From positions 1 through 64,000 of IMG/VR virus record IMGVR_UViG_3300024327_000005: a stretch of 64,000 nt of DNA, one strand, 5' to 3'. This document shows, piece after piece, positions 7,012-14,898 of the stretch. The translations under genes were made by a program, and so were the position numbers. This DNA is from a virus. Within the stretch, counting starts at the first letter, position 1. Every line of letters begins with the position of its first letter. The notes below the pieces were generated by a model. It searched no databases. It was not told the DNA's origin and saw nothing but the letters and a program-made list of their open reading frames with translations.

Positions 7012-7075
7012 ATAGCTGTCTCCACTAAGTGCAAAGCACTTTAAAAAAACCTTAAATATGTGACGAGACCTAGAA

Positions 7076-7219
7076 TTGTATAACCTTATATTCAAAACTA
7101 AAACTATAAAATGTAAAACCCTACAACACTGGCATAAAACAGTAATAGGGCTAGAAAAAAAAGGCCTAATCTATAAGGAGTTCAAGAGAACCGAACTTGG
7201 ATGGTGCTTTTACTACTGA
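7076..7219 (+). CDS. possible 47-residue winged-helix fragment
   Basis: An open frame runs to TGA 7217-7219 with TTG 7076 as the only plausible start. The product (LQHWHKTVIGLEKKGLIYKE in the middle) has the helix then 'GLI' wing pattern of winged-helix proteins, like the neighbour at 8051. No strong ribosome site is seen, so it may be a remnant. The rest of 6927-7228 holds hairpins only, including CCCTA/TAGGG around 7116-7148. Confidence 0.35.
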   Translation: MYNLIFKTKTIKCKTLQHWHKTVIGLEKKGLIYKEFKRTELGWCFYY

Positions 7220-7228
7220 GGGAACCAA

Positions 7229-7441
7229 ATGCAAAAGTACTACATGCTACTCCTGCAAGAGTACACAGACGAAAAACTAACTGACAACTTCTACTTAAAG
7301 GACACCGTTTATCCCGGAACAGTAACCTACCCCACTTATGAAGAAGCAAAAAAAGAAGCAAAAAAAATTAACTACGAAACTGGTCCCAACACAAGGATCG
7401 AATGCATCGTGATACTAAACAATAAGATTGGAAAACAATAA
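7229..7441 (+). CDS. hypothetical protein, 70 aa
   Basis: ATG 7229 after GAGGGAACCAA. Composition suggests a small alpha/beta fold with one Lys-rich helix (EEAKKEAKKI). Next gene starts 2 bases after its stop. Not recognised. Confidence 0.65.
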   Translation: MQKYYMLLLQEYTDEKLTDNFYLKDTVYPGTVTYPTYEEAKKEAKKINYETGPNTRIECIVILNNKIGKQ

Positions 7442-7443
7442 AC

Positions 7444-7767
7444 ATGTCACAACAAAGATTTGAATTCATGAAAGACATGAACCCCGACTACGAAGCCTTA
7501 GGCGAGCAAATAGGGATTCTGCTAAACGAAAAGCAATCCGCCTATGGGAATGCCTTCGGAAATATGTCTCAAATTTTCAACATAATTTATCCCAACGGAA
7601 TACAGCCGCATCAATACGATAACGTACTTACAATAGTTAGGATGATGGATAAGATCTTTAGAATCGCCAACCTTCCAGAAACCGGAAAAGACTCCATGGA
7701 AGAAGACCCGTGGAAAGATATCGCTGGCTACGCAATGCTAGCGCTACAAAATATTGAAGAGCCCTAA
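7444..7767 (+). CDS. MazG-like nucleotide-associated protein
   Basis: 107-residue all-helical protein of a type common in phages: an early 'KQSAYGNAF' segment, then IVRMMDKIFRIA and a late 'DPWKDIAGYAMLAL' helix with acidic residues placed like the metal-binding helices of the MazG/all-alpha NTP pyrophosphohydrolase superfamily. Such proteins hydrolyse or bind non-canonical nucleotides. A canonical MazG also exists at 36151. The assignment rests on the helix pattern only. Confidence 0.55.
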   Translation: MSQQRFEFMKDMNPDYEALGEQIGILLNEKQSAYGNAFGNMSQIFNIIYPNGIQPHQYDNVLTIVRMMDKIFRIANLPETGKDSMEEDPWKDIAGYAMLALQNIEEP

Positions 7768-8046
7768 GTGATGAAATTCTTAGACGCCTTCATATTCTAT
7801 TTTGGTATATATGGAATCTCTTGGTCAATGATATACGCAAAGCCGCTACAACCAATAAAGCGCTTCTTCACTGGAAGAAGCAAAACATTACACGACTTAC
7901 TTGAATGTATCGTCTGCACGTCATTCTGGGTCGGACTACCCTTTACATACCTCCACTTCAATAACGAGCCATGGACAACACAAGTGCTAGTACTATTTAG
8001 TACCGTAACTTTCACTTGGCTACTTTCAAACTTACTAGAGGATTAA
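7768..8046 (+). CDS. DUF1360-like membrane protein
   Basis: 92 residues, starting at the base after the previous stop (GTGATG context). The motif LHDLLECIVCTSFWVGL, with a CxxC beside a membrane segment, is characteristic of DUF1360 proteins, small membrane proteins of unknown role found in phages and bacteria. Two membrane segments are visible (about residues 6-22 and 46-88). Confidence 0.7.
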   Translation: MMKFLDAFIFYFGIYGISWSMIYAKPLQPIKRFFTGRSKTLHDLLECIVCTSFWVGLPFTYLHFNNEPWTTQVLVLFSTVTFTWLLSNLLED

Positions 8047-8050
8047 TATA

Positions 8051-8476
8051 ATGCTAACAGCAAAACAAAGATACACCTTAAACTTAATTAACAAAATCGA
8101 CACTGCCCACTTTACTACAGAAGGAGTATATCTTGCACAAGGTAACAGTAAGCAGTTATCAAAAAAAGCGCTTACAGGACACTTAACCATGCTGCTAAAA
8201 AAAGACAAAATATATAAAGTCAGAAGAGGCAACTATGCGCTCGCAACACCAGCAGCACCCATTTTAAACTTAGATGCTTTGACATCGTCAAGCAGCCCAC
8301 TCTCATCAAGTGAATTACCATCATTCTTGGCACACGAAGACATTGAGAAGCTTCTGGAATGGAAGAGCCAAAGCATCGGTGCCACTTACAAAGAGATAGA
8401 GCGCTTACAACTAAAAGTAATTAAGCTAGAGAAACAAAAAACAACAATAAGCAATATTAAAGTAAAATTCTGCTGA
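8051..8476 (+). CDS. winged-helix protein with C-terminal coiled coil
   Basis: 141 residues. The N-terminal 70 residues have a helix-turn-helix-wing layout (LSKKALTGHLTMLLKKDKIY then KVRRGNYAL). A Ser/Pro-rich linker and a C-terminal coiled coil (EIERLQLKVIKLEKQK) follow. The downstream gene has the same architecture and a similar ending (KxQK...NIK), so they are probably tandem paralogues and DNA-binding regulators. Target unknown. Confidence 0.6.
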   Translation: MLTAKQRYTLNLINKIDTAHFTTEGVYLAQGNSKQLSKKALTGHLTMLLKKDKIYKVRRGNYALATPAAPILNLDALTSSSSPLSSSELPSFLAHEDIEKLLEWKSQSIGATYKEIERLQLKVIKLEKQKTTISNIKVKFC

Positions 8477-8489
8477 AAAGGATGCTAAA

Positions 8490-8891
8490 TTGACTATTAA
8501 TCATAAAAAAAACTTACACCGCATATCAAAAATGAAGAGTCGACTTATTGAAACTCAAAAAAAAGAATTCACAAGACGAGAGTTCATGCGAACGACAGAT
8601 ACTTCTTCCTATTATTTTAATCAAGCACTGCACGCAGGGCTAATTATAGATACTGAAGAGGTCTTTCTCAACAGGGCCGGATCGCCAATCATTTATCGGT
8701 TAGCAGATGCATTTTTAAGCTACGCAGAAACTAAACAAAGTTACTCCTTAGATAAGGAAGATCTTGATATGCTTCTTACCGCTAAGAGCACAAAAGTAGC
8801 AAAACTGAATGACTCTATCCGTACGATGGAGAATCAAGTGATCAAACTAAAAAAACAAAAAGCTCTCCTAGCAAACATTAAGTTGTCGTAA
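8490..8891 (+). CDS. paralogous winged-helix/coiled-coil protein
   Basis: 133 residues with apparent TTG start at 8490 (AAAGGATGC upstream). The N-terminal part (FTRREFMRTTDTSSYYFNQA) looks like a helix-turn-helix, followed by a GLI segment and wing. The C-terminal coiled coil ends LKKQKALLANIKLS, matching the neighbour at 8051. Likely a DNA-binding protein, possibly forming heterodimers with it. Confidence 0.6.
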   Translation: MTINHKKNLHRISKMKSRLIETQKKEFTRREFMRTTDTSSYYFNQALHAGLIIDTEEVFLNRAGSPIIYRLADAFLSYAETKQSYSLDKEDLDMLLTAKSTKVAKLNDSIRTMENQVIKLKKQKALLANIKLS

Positions 8892-8892
8892 C

Positions 8893-9066
8893 ATGGATTT
8901 TCATAACACTAGAATGGGTCAAAAATTCTTTTCACATGATGTCCCCGAGCTATTAGAGACACTGAAAAAGATAGCCGAGATCCTCGAAAACAATGAACCT
9001 CTAAAACCAAAAAAAGAGTTCGACAACAGGCTCTTGGATAAAGATCCTAATGAAGCAAAAATATAA
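8893..9066 (+). CDS. hypothetical protein, 57 aa
   Basis: ATG 8893 directly follows the previous stop; TAA 9064-9066 lies inside the next gene. Helical and charged (LLETLKKIAEILENN). Its position after the two coiled-coil proteins suggests one transcription unit. Not recognised. Confidence 0.55.
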   Translation: MDFHNTRMGQKFFSHDVPELLETLKKIAEILENNEPLKPKKEFDNRLLDKDPNEAKI

Positions 9067-9583
9067 ACAACAACAAAATTTCTTATTAAAAGATGAAATT
9101 AAATATTTAAATTCTAAACTTCATCATATTCAATGGCGAGAAAAAAGTACTACAAGCTCCACATGGGTAAGTGGCGGTTTTGAAACCATAATAAATCCGC
9201 ACCCAGAGTGGATACTTCCACTACTAGGACACATGCAGTCTTTATTCAAGATAGAGTTCAATTATGTACTGTATTCAAAGTACAGCTCACTAAATCACTC
9301 ATCTGCACCAAGCCAAAACAATGACTTTTACCTCGGAGAGTCTCCTGTGACTCCAATCTTGGGTGTTGGGAGTTCAATCCCGCTCGAAATTACAAGCAAG
9401 TACACAGACGAGACAGAACGACTGGAACTTAAAGATAACGATTTATTCTTAATAAATCCCAAGCAACAAAACAAATGGCTGATTGCCATCCCTAAGGGCA
9501 ACCTACTAGTGGAACCACACTATTCGCTTTCTTTTAGAAAGGTAATTCACTCCAGCGGAGATGAAGCATACTCCAACCTATAG
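9050..9583 (+). CDS. AlkB-like fold protein, probably degenerate
   Basis: 177 residues. The second half follows the order of AlkB-type 2-oxoglutarate/Fe(II) dioxygenases: an NYVLY strand, a SPVTPILGVGSS strand where AlkB has its 'Pxx..SLG' strand, LKDNDLFLINP, and a final SLSFRK where AlkB has its 2OG-binding Arg. The HxD iron motif is not visible (a lone NHSSAP and NND occur there) and the second His is replaced in a WLIAIPKG segment. Probably not an active dioxygenase, or not AlkB-like at all. Confidence 0.35.
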   Translation: MKQKYKQQQNFLLKDEIKYLNSKLHHIQWREKSTTSSTWVSGGFETIINPHPEWILPLLGHMQSLFKIEFNYVLYSKYSSLNHSSAPSQNNDFYLGESPVTPILGVGSSIPLEITSKYTDETERLELKDNDLFLINPKQQNKWLIAIPKGNLLVEPHYSLSFRKVIHSSGDEAYSNL

Positions 9584-9599
9584 GTAAGAAGAAAATATC

Positions 9600-9794
9600 A
9601 TGTCAAAGAAGTGCCCTGAAATTCAAATCAATTCAGTTCAAGATACCTACAAAGTAATATCAGAAGCAGACGAGGTTTTTTATTTCGAAGCCACCTCTGC
9701 TGACGAAGCTGAACTATTATACAATGAGGCATATCTCTTCCCAAAAGAGCCTCACACACACATTCACAAAATAATAAAACTAAAAGAGGCTTAA
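9600..9794 (+). CDS. hypothetical protein, 64 aa
   Basis: ATG 9600, with AAGAAGAAAATATC upstream. Acidic alpha/beta protein with a basic/His-rich end (THIHKIIKLKEA). Not recognised. Confidence 0.6.
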   Translation: MSKKCPEIQINSVQDTYKVISEADEVFYFEATSADEAELLYNEAYLFPKEPHTHIHKIIKLKEA

Positions 9795-9797
9795 TCT

Positions 9798-10097
9798 ATG
9801 AAAGATATGCTGGAAAGAACAATTAGCCCCGGCGACTTCTTTCTCATCCCTGGAGGGAATGTGCGCTACGGAGGGTTAGTATTGGAAATTGGAATAGTAT
9901 TAGCTTTAACAGAAAAAAGAATGAAAACTTTAATTACAAGATTTGATAAAATCAAACTCAAACCCACAACAAAGACCTCTACTAAAGTATTTAAAATTAG
10001 CCCTGCTGAAATTATCAAAGATCTAGATAACGTTTTAGTGCCCGCGATAATTGAATTGCAAGCTAAGTACAAAGAATACAGGCTCAGCACAATGTAG
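9798..10097 (+). CDS. hypothetical protein, 99 aa
   Basis: Starts 4 bases after the previous stop. The N-terminal GDFFLIPGGNVRYGGLVLEIG suggests a small beta-barrel, followed by a helical end. Function unknown. Confidence 0.65.
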   Translation: MKDMLERTISPGDFFLIPGGNVRYGGLVLEIGIVLALTEKRMKTLITRFDKIKLKPTTKTSTKVFKISPAEIIKDLDNVLVPAIIELQAKYKEYRLSTM

Positions 10098-10135
10098 TGT
10101 CGCTTTTGCTTGTGTAAAAAAAAGAAAGGTTATAA

Positions 10136-10399
10136 ATGACAAAAACAGAAGCAATCATCCTGGTAGTCTTCCTCACTTCAATCACTTTCATGCTCTATAA
10201 AAAGAATGAAAGCTACCACAACCAGAAAAAAGATTATTACGACTGCTACAATAAGGTCACGAAGCTAAGCCTAAGCCCCATGAATGCATATGATTATAGC
10301 ATGATAGAAAAGACTACTATGATAGATCAGTTGCAATGTAAGAAATCAAAGTATACCGATCATTATGTTAAATTAATTAAGAAAGCATATAAAAGATGA
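10136..10399 (+). CDS. small membrane-anchored protein, 87 aa
   Basis: One N-terminal hydrophobic helix (residues 5-20) followed by a polar, Tyr/Lys/Cys-containing domain. Start at ATG 10136 after AAAGAAAGG. Overlaps the next gene by ATGA (10396-10399). Confidence 0.65.
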   Translation: MTKTEAIILVVFLTSITFMLYKKNESYHNQKKDYYDCYNKVTKLSLSPMNAYDYSMIEKTTMIDQLQCKKSKYTDHYVKLIKKAYKR

Positions 10400-10677
10400 A
10401 AATCTATAATTTTAACCCTCCAAATCCATTCATGAAAAAAACTTATCAAGTTGAAAAAACATCATCATCAACCAGCACTGTTCATGTTAAAAGCGCCTTT
10501 CTCGGCGCTTGGTCATTTCCGCTAAGTGAGATAGACCACAAGACACTATGCAATAAGATAAACAGGTATTGTAACGAATCTATAATGCTTCAAGATCTAT
10601 TTTCCGAAATGTCTCCAAATCAACGAGAGAGTTTTTTAACGAAACCAACGATGCACGATGTCTTTGAAGAGGACTAA
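10396..10677 (+). CDS. hypothetical protein, 93 aa
   Basis: ATGA-coupled to the previous gene. The N-terminus repeats N and P (NFNPPNPF), followed by a Thr/Ser-rich stretch and a helical acidic end. Not recognised. Confidence 0.65.
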   Translation: MKIYNFNPPNPFMKKTYQVEKTSSSTSTVHVKSAFLGAWSFPLSEIDHKTLCNKINRYCNESIMLQDLFSEMSPNQRESFLTKPTMHDVFEED

Positions 10678-10678
10678 A

Positions 10679-11011
10679 ATGAAAATTAAGAGAATATTAT
10701 TAATATTTTCAATCGTTTTCTTTTCGCCTACACTCAGCGTTGAAGAGTTAAAAATCCACAGTAGTAGCAGTAGTTATGCCACTCCAAATAATTACGGTCT
10801 ATCTGAAGAAGATATTGCTTATATTAAAGAAACCTTCAAGAAGAAACAATACAATGATATTTCGAAATTGCCCTCCGTTACTCCTCGACCTAAAGTTACG
10901 GAATTTTTTAAAATCTTAAGAGTACAAAATAGCGATAATTGGTTCTCCGCTTATCTACTTCTGCTGAAAATAGTCCCTGACCTATTTATAGAAAATGAGT
11001 TAGGATGCTGA
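10679..11011 (+). CDS. small exported protein, 110 aa
   Basis: Start at ATG 10679, chosen because it gives a signal peptide (MKIKR, hydrophobic core, ending near TLSVEE) and lies one base after the previous stop; the in-frame ATG 10658 would put a basic extension before it. The mature part is soluble and Ser-rich near the N-terminus. Function unknown. Confidence 0.6.
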   Translation: MKIKRILLIFSIVFFSPTLSVEELKIHSSSSSYATPNNYGLSEEDIAYIKETFKKKQYNDISKLPSVTPRPKVTEFFKILRVQNSDNWFSAYLLLLKIVPDLFIENELGC

Positions 11012-11025
11012 ATTAAGGCCTGCTA

Positions 11026-12153
11026 ATGCTTAAAATAAAATCTACTATATGCTTAAACATGATAGTGAAAAATGAAACAAAAACCTTACCGAGGTTATTT
11101 GAATCATTAAAAAACATTATTGATACTTACGTAATCGTTGATACTGGAAGTACGGACGGTACGCAAGAATATATCACCAATTATATGGATGAACTGGGTG
11201 TGCCTGGCCAACTTTATGAACGGCCTTGGGTCAATTTTGGTGTCAATCGACAAATAGCATTAGACTTAGCTACAGGCACTGCAGACTATGCTTTAATCAT
11301 AGATGCAGATGAAGAACTTATCGTTAAAAATTTTGAATTCTTTAAAAATCTAAATTTAGACAAGTATAGCCTTATAAAAGAATTGTCATCAATAGAAATT
11401 CAAATCCCTGCATTAGTTAGAATTTCAAACTCCAACGAGCAAGGGTGGGTCTGGAGTGGCGTTGTCCATGAATTCTTAACTTGTCCCCCAGGTGCCTCTT
11501 CGGAAAATGTCCCTAAAGAAACCGCCTACATACATAGTCATTTGTTCGAGGGCTGTAGATCGCAAAACGTTACAGTAAGAGAGAAGTATTTAAAAGACGC
11601 AAAATTGCTTGAAGCGGAATTAATGCGAAATCCAAGCGACACAAGATCGATTTTTTATCTTGCTCAAAGCTATAGGGATGCAAATGAGCCTGACAAGGCA
11701 ATTGAAAATTATTTAAAACGAGCTGAAGCAGGAGGCTGGACCGAAGAAGTGTTCTATTCCTACTACCAATTAGGGCTGTTGACACTTCATGTAAAAAACG
11801 ATGTTAAAAAAGCAGAAGGATACTTTCTAGATGCAGCTAAGGCAAATCCACGACGCTATGCAGAAGTGGCCTACCCTCTTGTAAAGCATTACAGAGCGAT
11901 AGAGGACCACTCGAGTGCAGTATTCTGGGGCTGGTCTGCGCTACCGTCAATGAAACTCCAAGAGGAGCAACTATCTGGCAGCTGGCTGTTCTGTCAGAAA
12001 GATGTTTATGACTGGAGGCTAAAAGATGAACTATCTCTAGCCTTGTATTATTTTAATGCAAAGCCAATTTCTGAAAAGCTTATGAAAGAACTATTAACCG
12101 AAGTTCCTCCTGAACAAAAACAAAGAATCATAAACAATATTGCTTATTTTTAA
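11026..12153 (+). CDS. family 2 glycosyltransferase with TPR-like C-terminus
   Basis: 375 residues. The N-terminal GT-A domain (about 5-200) has the family 2 signatures: ICLNMIVKNE at the start, VDTGSTDGT near residue 40, a DAD metal/nucleotide-sugar motif near residue 93, and WSGVVHEF further on. The C-terminal 170 residues have repeated A..Y/A..L pairs typical of TPR helices. It transfers a sugar to an unknown acceptor: host surface glycan, virion protein or modified DNA. Phages use such enzymes for all three. Confidence 0.85.
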   Translation: MLKIKSTICLNMIVKNETKTLPRLFESLKNIIDTYVIVDTGSTDGTQEYITNYMDELGVPGQLYERPWVNFGVNRQIALDLATGTADYALIIDADEELIVKNFEFFKNLNLDKYSLIKELSSIEIQIPALVRISNSNEQGWVWSGVVHEFLTCPPGASSENVPKETAYIHSHLFEGCRSQNVTVREKYLKDAKLLEAELMRNPSDTRSIFYLAQSYRDANEPDKAIENYLKRAEAGGWTEEVFYSYYQLGLLTLHVKNDVKKAEGYFLDAAKANPRRYAEVAYPLVKHYRAIEDHSSAVFWGWSALPSMKLQEEQLSGSWLFCQKDVYDWRLKDELSLALYYFNAKPISEKLMKELLTEVPPEQKQRIINNIAYF

Positions 12154-12192
12154 GCTAAAACTTTAAAAGACCCCTAACAAAAGATTATCGCT

Positions 12193-12297
12193 ATGAATAT
12201 TTTCCCCCTCCCAATAGGCAACATAGAATCAGTAGTATCTTTAACTTTACTAATTCTATTAGCTTACTACTTCTATGTGCAAAAGGAAGACAAATGA
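12193..12297 (+). CDS. 34-residue membrane peptide
   Basis: ATG 12193 to TGA 12295-12297, overlapping the next start by ATGA. Single hydrophobic helix with polar ends (final KEDK). The coupled overlap supports a real gene. Confidence 0.5.
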   Translation: MNIFPLPIGNIESVVSLTLLILLAYYFYVQKEDK

Positions 12298-12497
12298 AAA
12301 GAAACTTTTTTGACCGATTAGGCCATTTTAAATGGTCAGTCCATAACTTGTTCGCACATCCTATCATGGAGATGCTTCATCTCGTTGGGCTGTCTTCGTT
12401 GGGGAATAAGTTGCATGACTTTACAATCCCCGAACCATCCCACACCTTAGATCATGAGCATGAAATTGATTTTGATAAAGCGCATTCTGAAAGATGA
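12294..12497 (+). CDS. conserved-type small phage protein, 67 aa
   Basis: Coupled to the previous micro-gene by ATGA. The KWSVHNLFAHPIMEMLHLVG core followed by LHDFTIPEP resembles a short family I have seen in phages; its role is unknown to me. Possible membrane association of the central helix. Confidence 0.65.
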   Translation: MKRNFFDRLGHFKWSVHNLFAHPIMEMLHLVGLSSLGNKLHDFTIPEPSHTLDHEHEIDFDKAHSER

Positions 12498-12745
12498 CTC
12501 CTGACTACGAACATGGAGATCTATTAATCCGCCGCGTTCGAAACGGCTGGCTTGTAGCTGCTGGCGATGGAGACAAAGTCGAAATATATGTATATGAAGA
12601 TGAAGAGAATCCAAATTGGATTGCTGAATCGTTATACAGCTTATTGGCCGATCAGTTCGAATGCTACATGCAGACAAAAAGATCAGCAGGAATTAAAATG
12701 TCATTTTCACATAAATCCATTGAAGAAGAAGACTCAACCATATAA
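12494..12745 (+). CDS. hypothetical protein, 83 aa
   Basis: ATGA overlap with the previous gene. The layout (RRVRNGWLVAAGD..., EIYVYEDEEN, a helix with LADQFECY) suggests a compact alpha/beta protein. Not recognised. Confidence 0.65.
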   Translation: MTPDYEHGDLLIRRVRNGWLVAAGDGDKVEIYVYEDEENPNWIAESLYSLLADQFECYMQTKRSAGIKMSFSHKSIEEEDSTI

Positions 12746-12782
12746 GTCGAACCTCCAAAAATATGAGCCATAAGGAAAAGGA

Positions 12783-13778
12783 ATGAAGTGTTTAGTTCTT
12801 GGTCTAATGATAGTAAACCTTATATGTTCTTTATCTTTTGCAAAAAATAGACTTTTAGTCTCTAACTTTCAAACGAACTCAGAGTTCGTATCTAATGAAG
12901 ATCTTCTGATACTTACTGAGAGAGTCATTGTTATTATCAGCGAGATCAAGACATACGATCTTATCACAAAAGAAAATATACTGACACTTTTACCACCAGA
13001 CCAAAACCTAGAGGAGTGTATAGGCGAGTGTGAAATTGAAACAGGTAGGCTAGTAGGTGCAAACAAAGTCATCTCTGGTTGGGTTGTTAAGTCAAAAAAA
13101 CTATACCAACTCACCATTAAGCTGCATGACACTAGGACAGGAGTCCTAGAGATAGCCAAGTTGATATCCGCTACCAACTTTAAGGGCGTGTTATCTGAAC
13201 TACAAAATAGGAGGTCTTCTCTCTTGCAGACAGACAAGGAAGCAGAGAGAGATTTAGAAGGTAGGCTCGCTTTAATAAGAAGTTCGAGACGAGAGAAAGA
13301 AGAGAGAAAGAGAAAAATATTGCAAAAGGAGGCGAAGGAGAGACTAAGACTAGAGGAAAAGAAGCGTAACCGAGTCAAACTCATGCTGAAAAAAAAGAAG
13401 AAAAGACGCCTCCCGCCCCTGATTCAGGGCTTGTCTCTTAAAAAGCTTGAATGGAAAAAAAAGAGAGGGAGAGAGAAAAAGACTCGTGAAGAGGTCCCAG
13501 AGGGGGCATATATCCCACCGAAACTTAAACGTAAAGTTACGCCTATGTATACTGTAAAGGCCCTCGCCTTAGATATAGAGGGGCACCTCTCTCTCATGAT
13601 ATCAATAGATACAAAGGGGAGAGTATATGCCGCTAAAATTACCAGACCACTTGGTTACGGTCTCGATCAAGTCGGGTTAAAGACAGTTAAACTATGGCGG
13701 TACGCGCCTGCGATGCTCAACGGGAAGCCTGTCAAGAGTGAGAGGAGGGTCGCCATGAACTTTGTGATTAATAACTAA
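12783..13778 (+). CDS. exported TonB-C-terminal-domain protein
   Basis: 331 residues in three parts. A signal peptide (residues 1-20) leads into a domain (about 21-150) resembling the nucleotide-free 'outer-membrane lipoprotein/CsgG-like' N-halves seen in deltaproteobacterial proteins, with a CIGEC motif near residue 80 and GANKVISGWV. A very basic coiled-coil/linker follows (about 150-245). The last 80 residues match a TonB C-terminal domain: a SIDTKGRVYAAKI-like strand, then VGLKTVKLWRYAPAMLNGKPV. In cells such domains contact outer-membrane partners in the periplasm. A phage copy is unusual and is probably host-derived. Confidence 0.7.
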   Translation: MKCLVLGLMIVNLICSLSFAKNRLLVSNFQTNSEFVSNEDLLILTERVIVIISEIKTYDLITKENILTLLPPDQNLEECIGECEIETGRLVGANKVISGWVVKSKKLYQLTIKLHDTRTGVLEIAKLISATNFKGVLSELQNRRSSLLQTDKEAERDLEGRLALIRSSRREKEERKRKILQKEAKERLRLEEKKRNRVKLMLKKKKKRRLPPLIQGLSLKKLEWKKKRGREKKTREEVPEGAYIPPKLKRKVTPMYTVKALALDIEGHLSLMISIDTKGRVYAAKITRPLGYGLDQVGLKTVKLWRYAPAMLNGKPVKSERRVAMNFVINN

Positions 13779-13780
13779 TC

Positions 13781-13915
13781 ATGACCTCGACTAAACCTCT
13801 GCGCATCCAAACCTTAACGCGCCACAAAGACATAAAAATAGAACAAGATGTCACGTCAACAAGAATCATTGTTCTCATTAATAGATATAGCACCCCCCTC
13901 GAAGACACAAATTGA
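13781..13915 (+). CDS. possible small protein, 44 aa
   Basis: ATG 13781 to TGA 13913-13915, starting two bases after the previous stop. An alternative overlapping frame from ATG 13848 gives a 38-residue product ending at about 13964 with an equally ordinary composition. Only one is likely to be real and I cannot choose with confidence. Confidence 0.35.
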   Translation: MTSTKPLRIQTLTRHKDIKIEQDVTSTRIIVLINRYSTPLEDTN

Positions 13916-13926
13916 AGGACACAAAA

Positions 13927-14241
13927 ATGTGCAAAGTAGTAAACCTATACAAAGAGCCCTATGACGTATACATAGGGCGTGCAGGAAAAGGTAAGAGCGG
14001 TTACTTTGGGAATCCAATACTCAGAGGTAAGCGCTGTCTTTATTGCGGTATGATTCATAATGAATCTGGTACAACATTAGACTGCTACAGAGACTACCTG
14101 AATGAAAGAATAAAAGAAGACGCCGAATTTAAGGCAAATGTAAAAGCACTAAAAGGGAAAACTTTGGGATGCTTTTGTAAACCAAAGCCATGCCACGGAG
14201 ATATTCTGGCAGAAACATGTTTAGATCTATGGAAAATTTAA
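13927..14241 (+). CDS. DUF4326 protein
   Basis: Start at ATG 13927, with GAAGGACACAAAA upstream; the TTG at 13912 is an in-frame alternative. The 104-residue product has the DUF4326 signatures: VVNLYKEPYDVYIGR, a GYFGNP segment, YRDYLNERI, and a Cys-rich end (LGCFCKPKPCHGDILA). These proteins are common in phages and are of unknown function; the Cys/His pattern suggests metal binding. An extra CxxC (LYCGMIH) is present. Confidence 0.85.
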   Translation: MCKVVNLYKEPYDVYIGRAGKGKSGYFGNPILRGKRCLYCGMIHNESGTTLDCYRDYLNERIKEDAEFKANVKALKGKTLGCFCKPKPCHGDILAETCLDLWKI

Positions 14242-14507
14242 AACAAGAATGGTGGTATTTTGAACTCGATGAAGACGACAATTTACGCCTAGCAGACAAG
14301 AATAAATTTAAGCATCGCCCAAGCGATGCAAACCCTGATCAAGGGAACCCCTATACCCCCTGGTATGAACTTGAAGACCATTACAATGATGAACACATTC
14401 ATATAAAAGCAGTTAACTACCCAAGGGCTTTGAAAAAAGCCATTCAAATCAAAGAAAACAATAAAAATACAAACCCCCAGACTACTCGTCTTAATATTTT
14501 ACGGTAA
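14229..14507 (+). CDS. hypothetical protein, 92 aa
   Basis: Start assigned to ATG 14229, giving a 13-base overlap with the previous gene; ATG 14190 would lie deep inside it. Acidic and aromatic N-terminus (WWYFELDED), polar throughout. Not recognised. Confidence 0.6.
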   Translation: MENLKQEWWYFELDEDDNLRLADKNKFKHRPSDANPDQGNPYTPWYELEDHYNDEHIHIKAVNYPRALKKAIQIKENNKNTNPQTTRLNILR

Positions 14508-14536
14508 TAATACCTATGATTTTGGTTTTTTAACTT

Positions 14537-14785
14537 ATGTTATATATCCTCTTCCTGACCTGGCTGATGACTTCAGCAGTAATTTCCTTCGGAACGGCAA
14601 TTACACTATTTTTCAAATGGAAAAAGGATGACAACAATGCGTTTAAGATCAAATACTTGATAGTTTTGATTTGCCTTACAACTGCATGTATTTTTTTGTT
14701 ACTCCCGATTTACTTAATAGAGAATAAGCTTGACGTCAGAATTAATAAGGCATATCAAGCAGTTAAAAAGAATTTCCGTTCCTGA
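14537..14785 (+). CDS. small membrane protein, 82 aa
   Basis: Two strong hydrophobic segments (about residues 2-28 and 40-62) with a positively charged loop between. C-terminal basic helix. Function unknown. Confidence 0.65.
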   Translation: MLYILFLTWLMTSAVISFGTAITLFFKWKKDDNNAFKIKYLIVLICLTTACIFLLLPIYLIENKLDVRINKAYQAVKKNFRS

Positions 14786-14898
14786 ATGAGCCGCTGCTTG
14801 GGAGGCAATATGGCTTCAACAAAATTAATACAAGGAGAAGCGCTAAGTAGATTTTAAAATCTTTTAACACTACACTCTTATTGAAGAGGGAGTGAATT

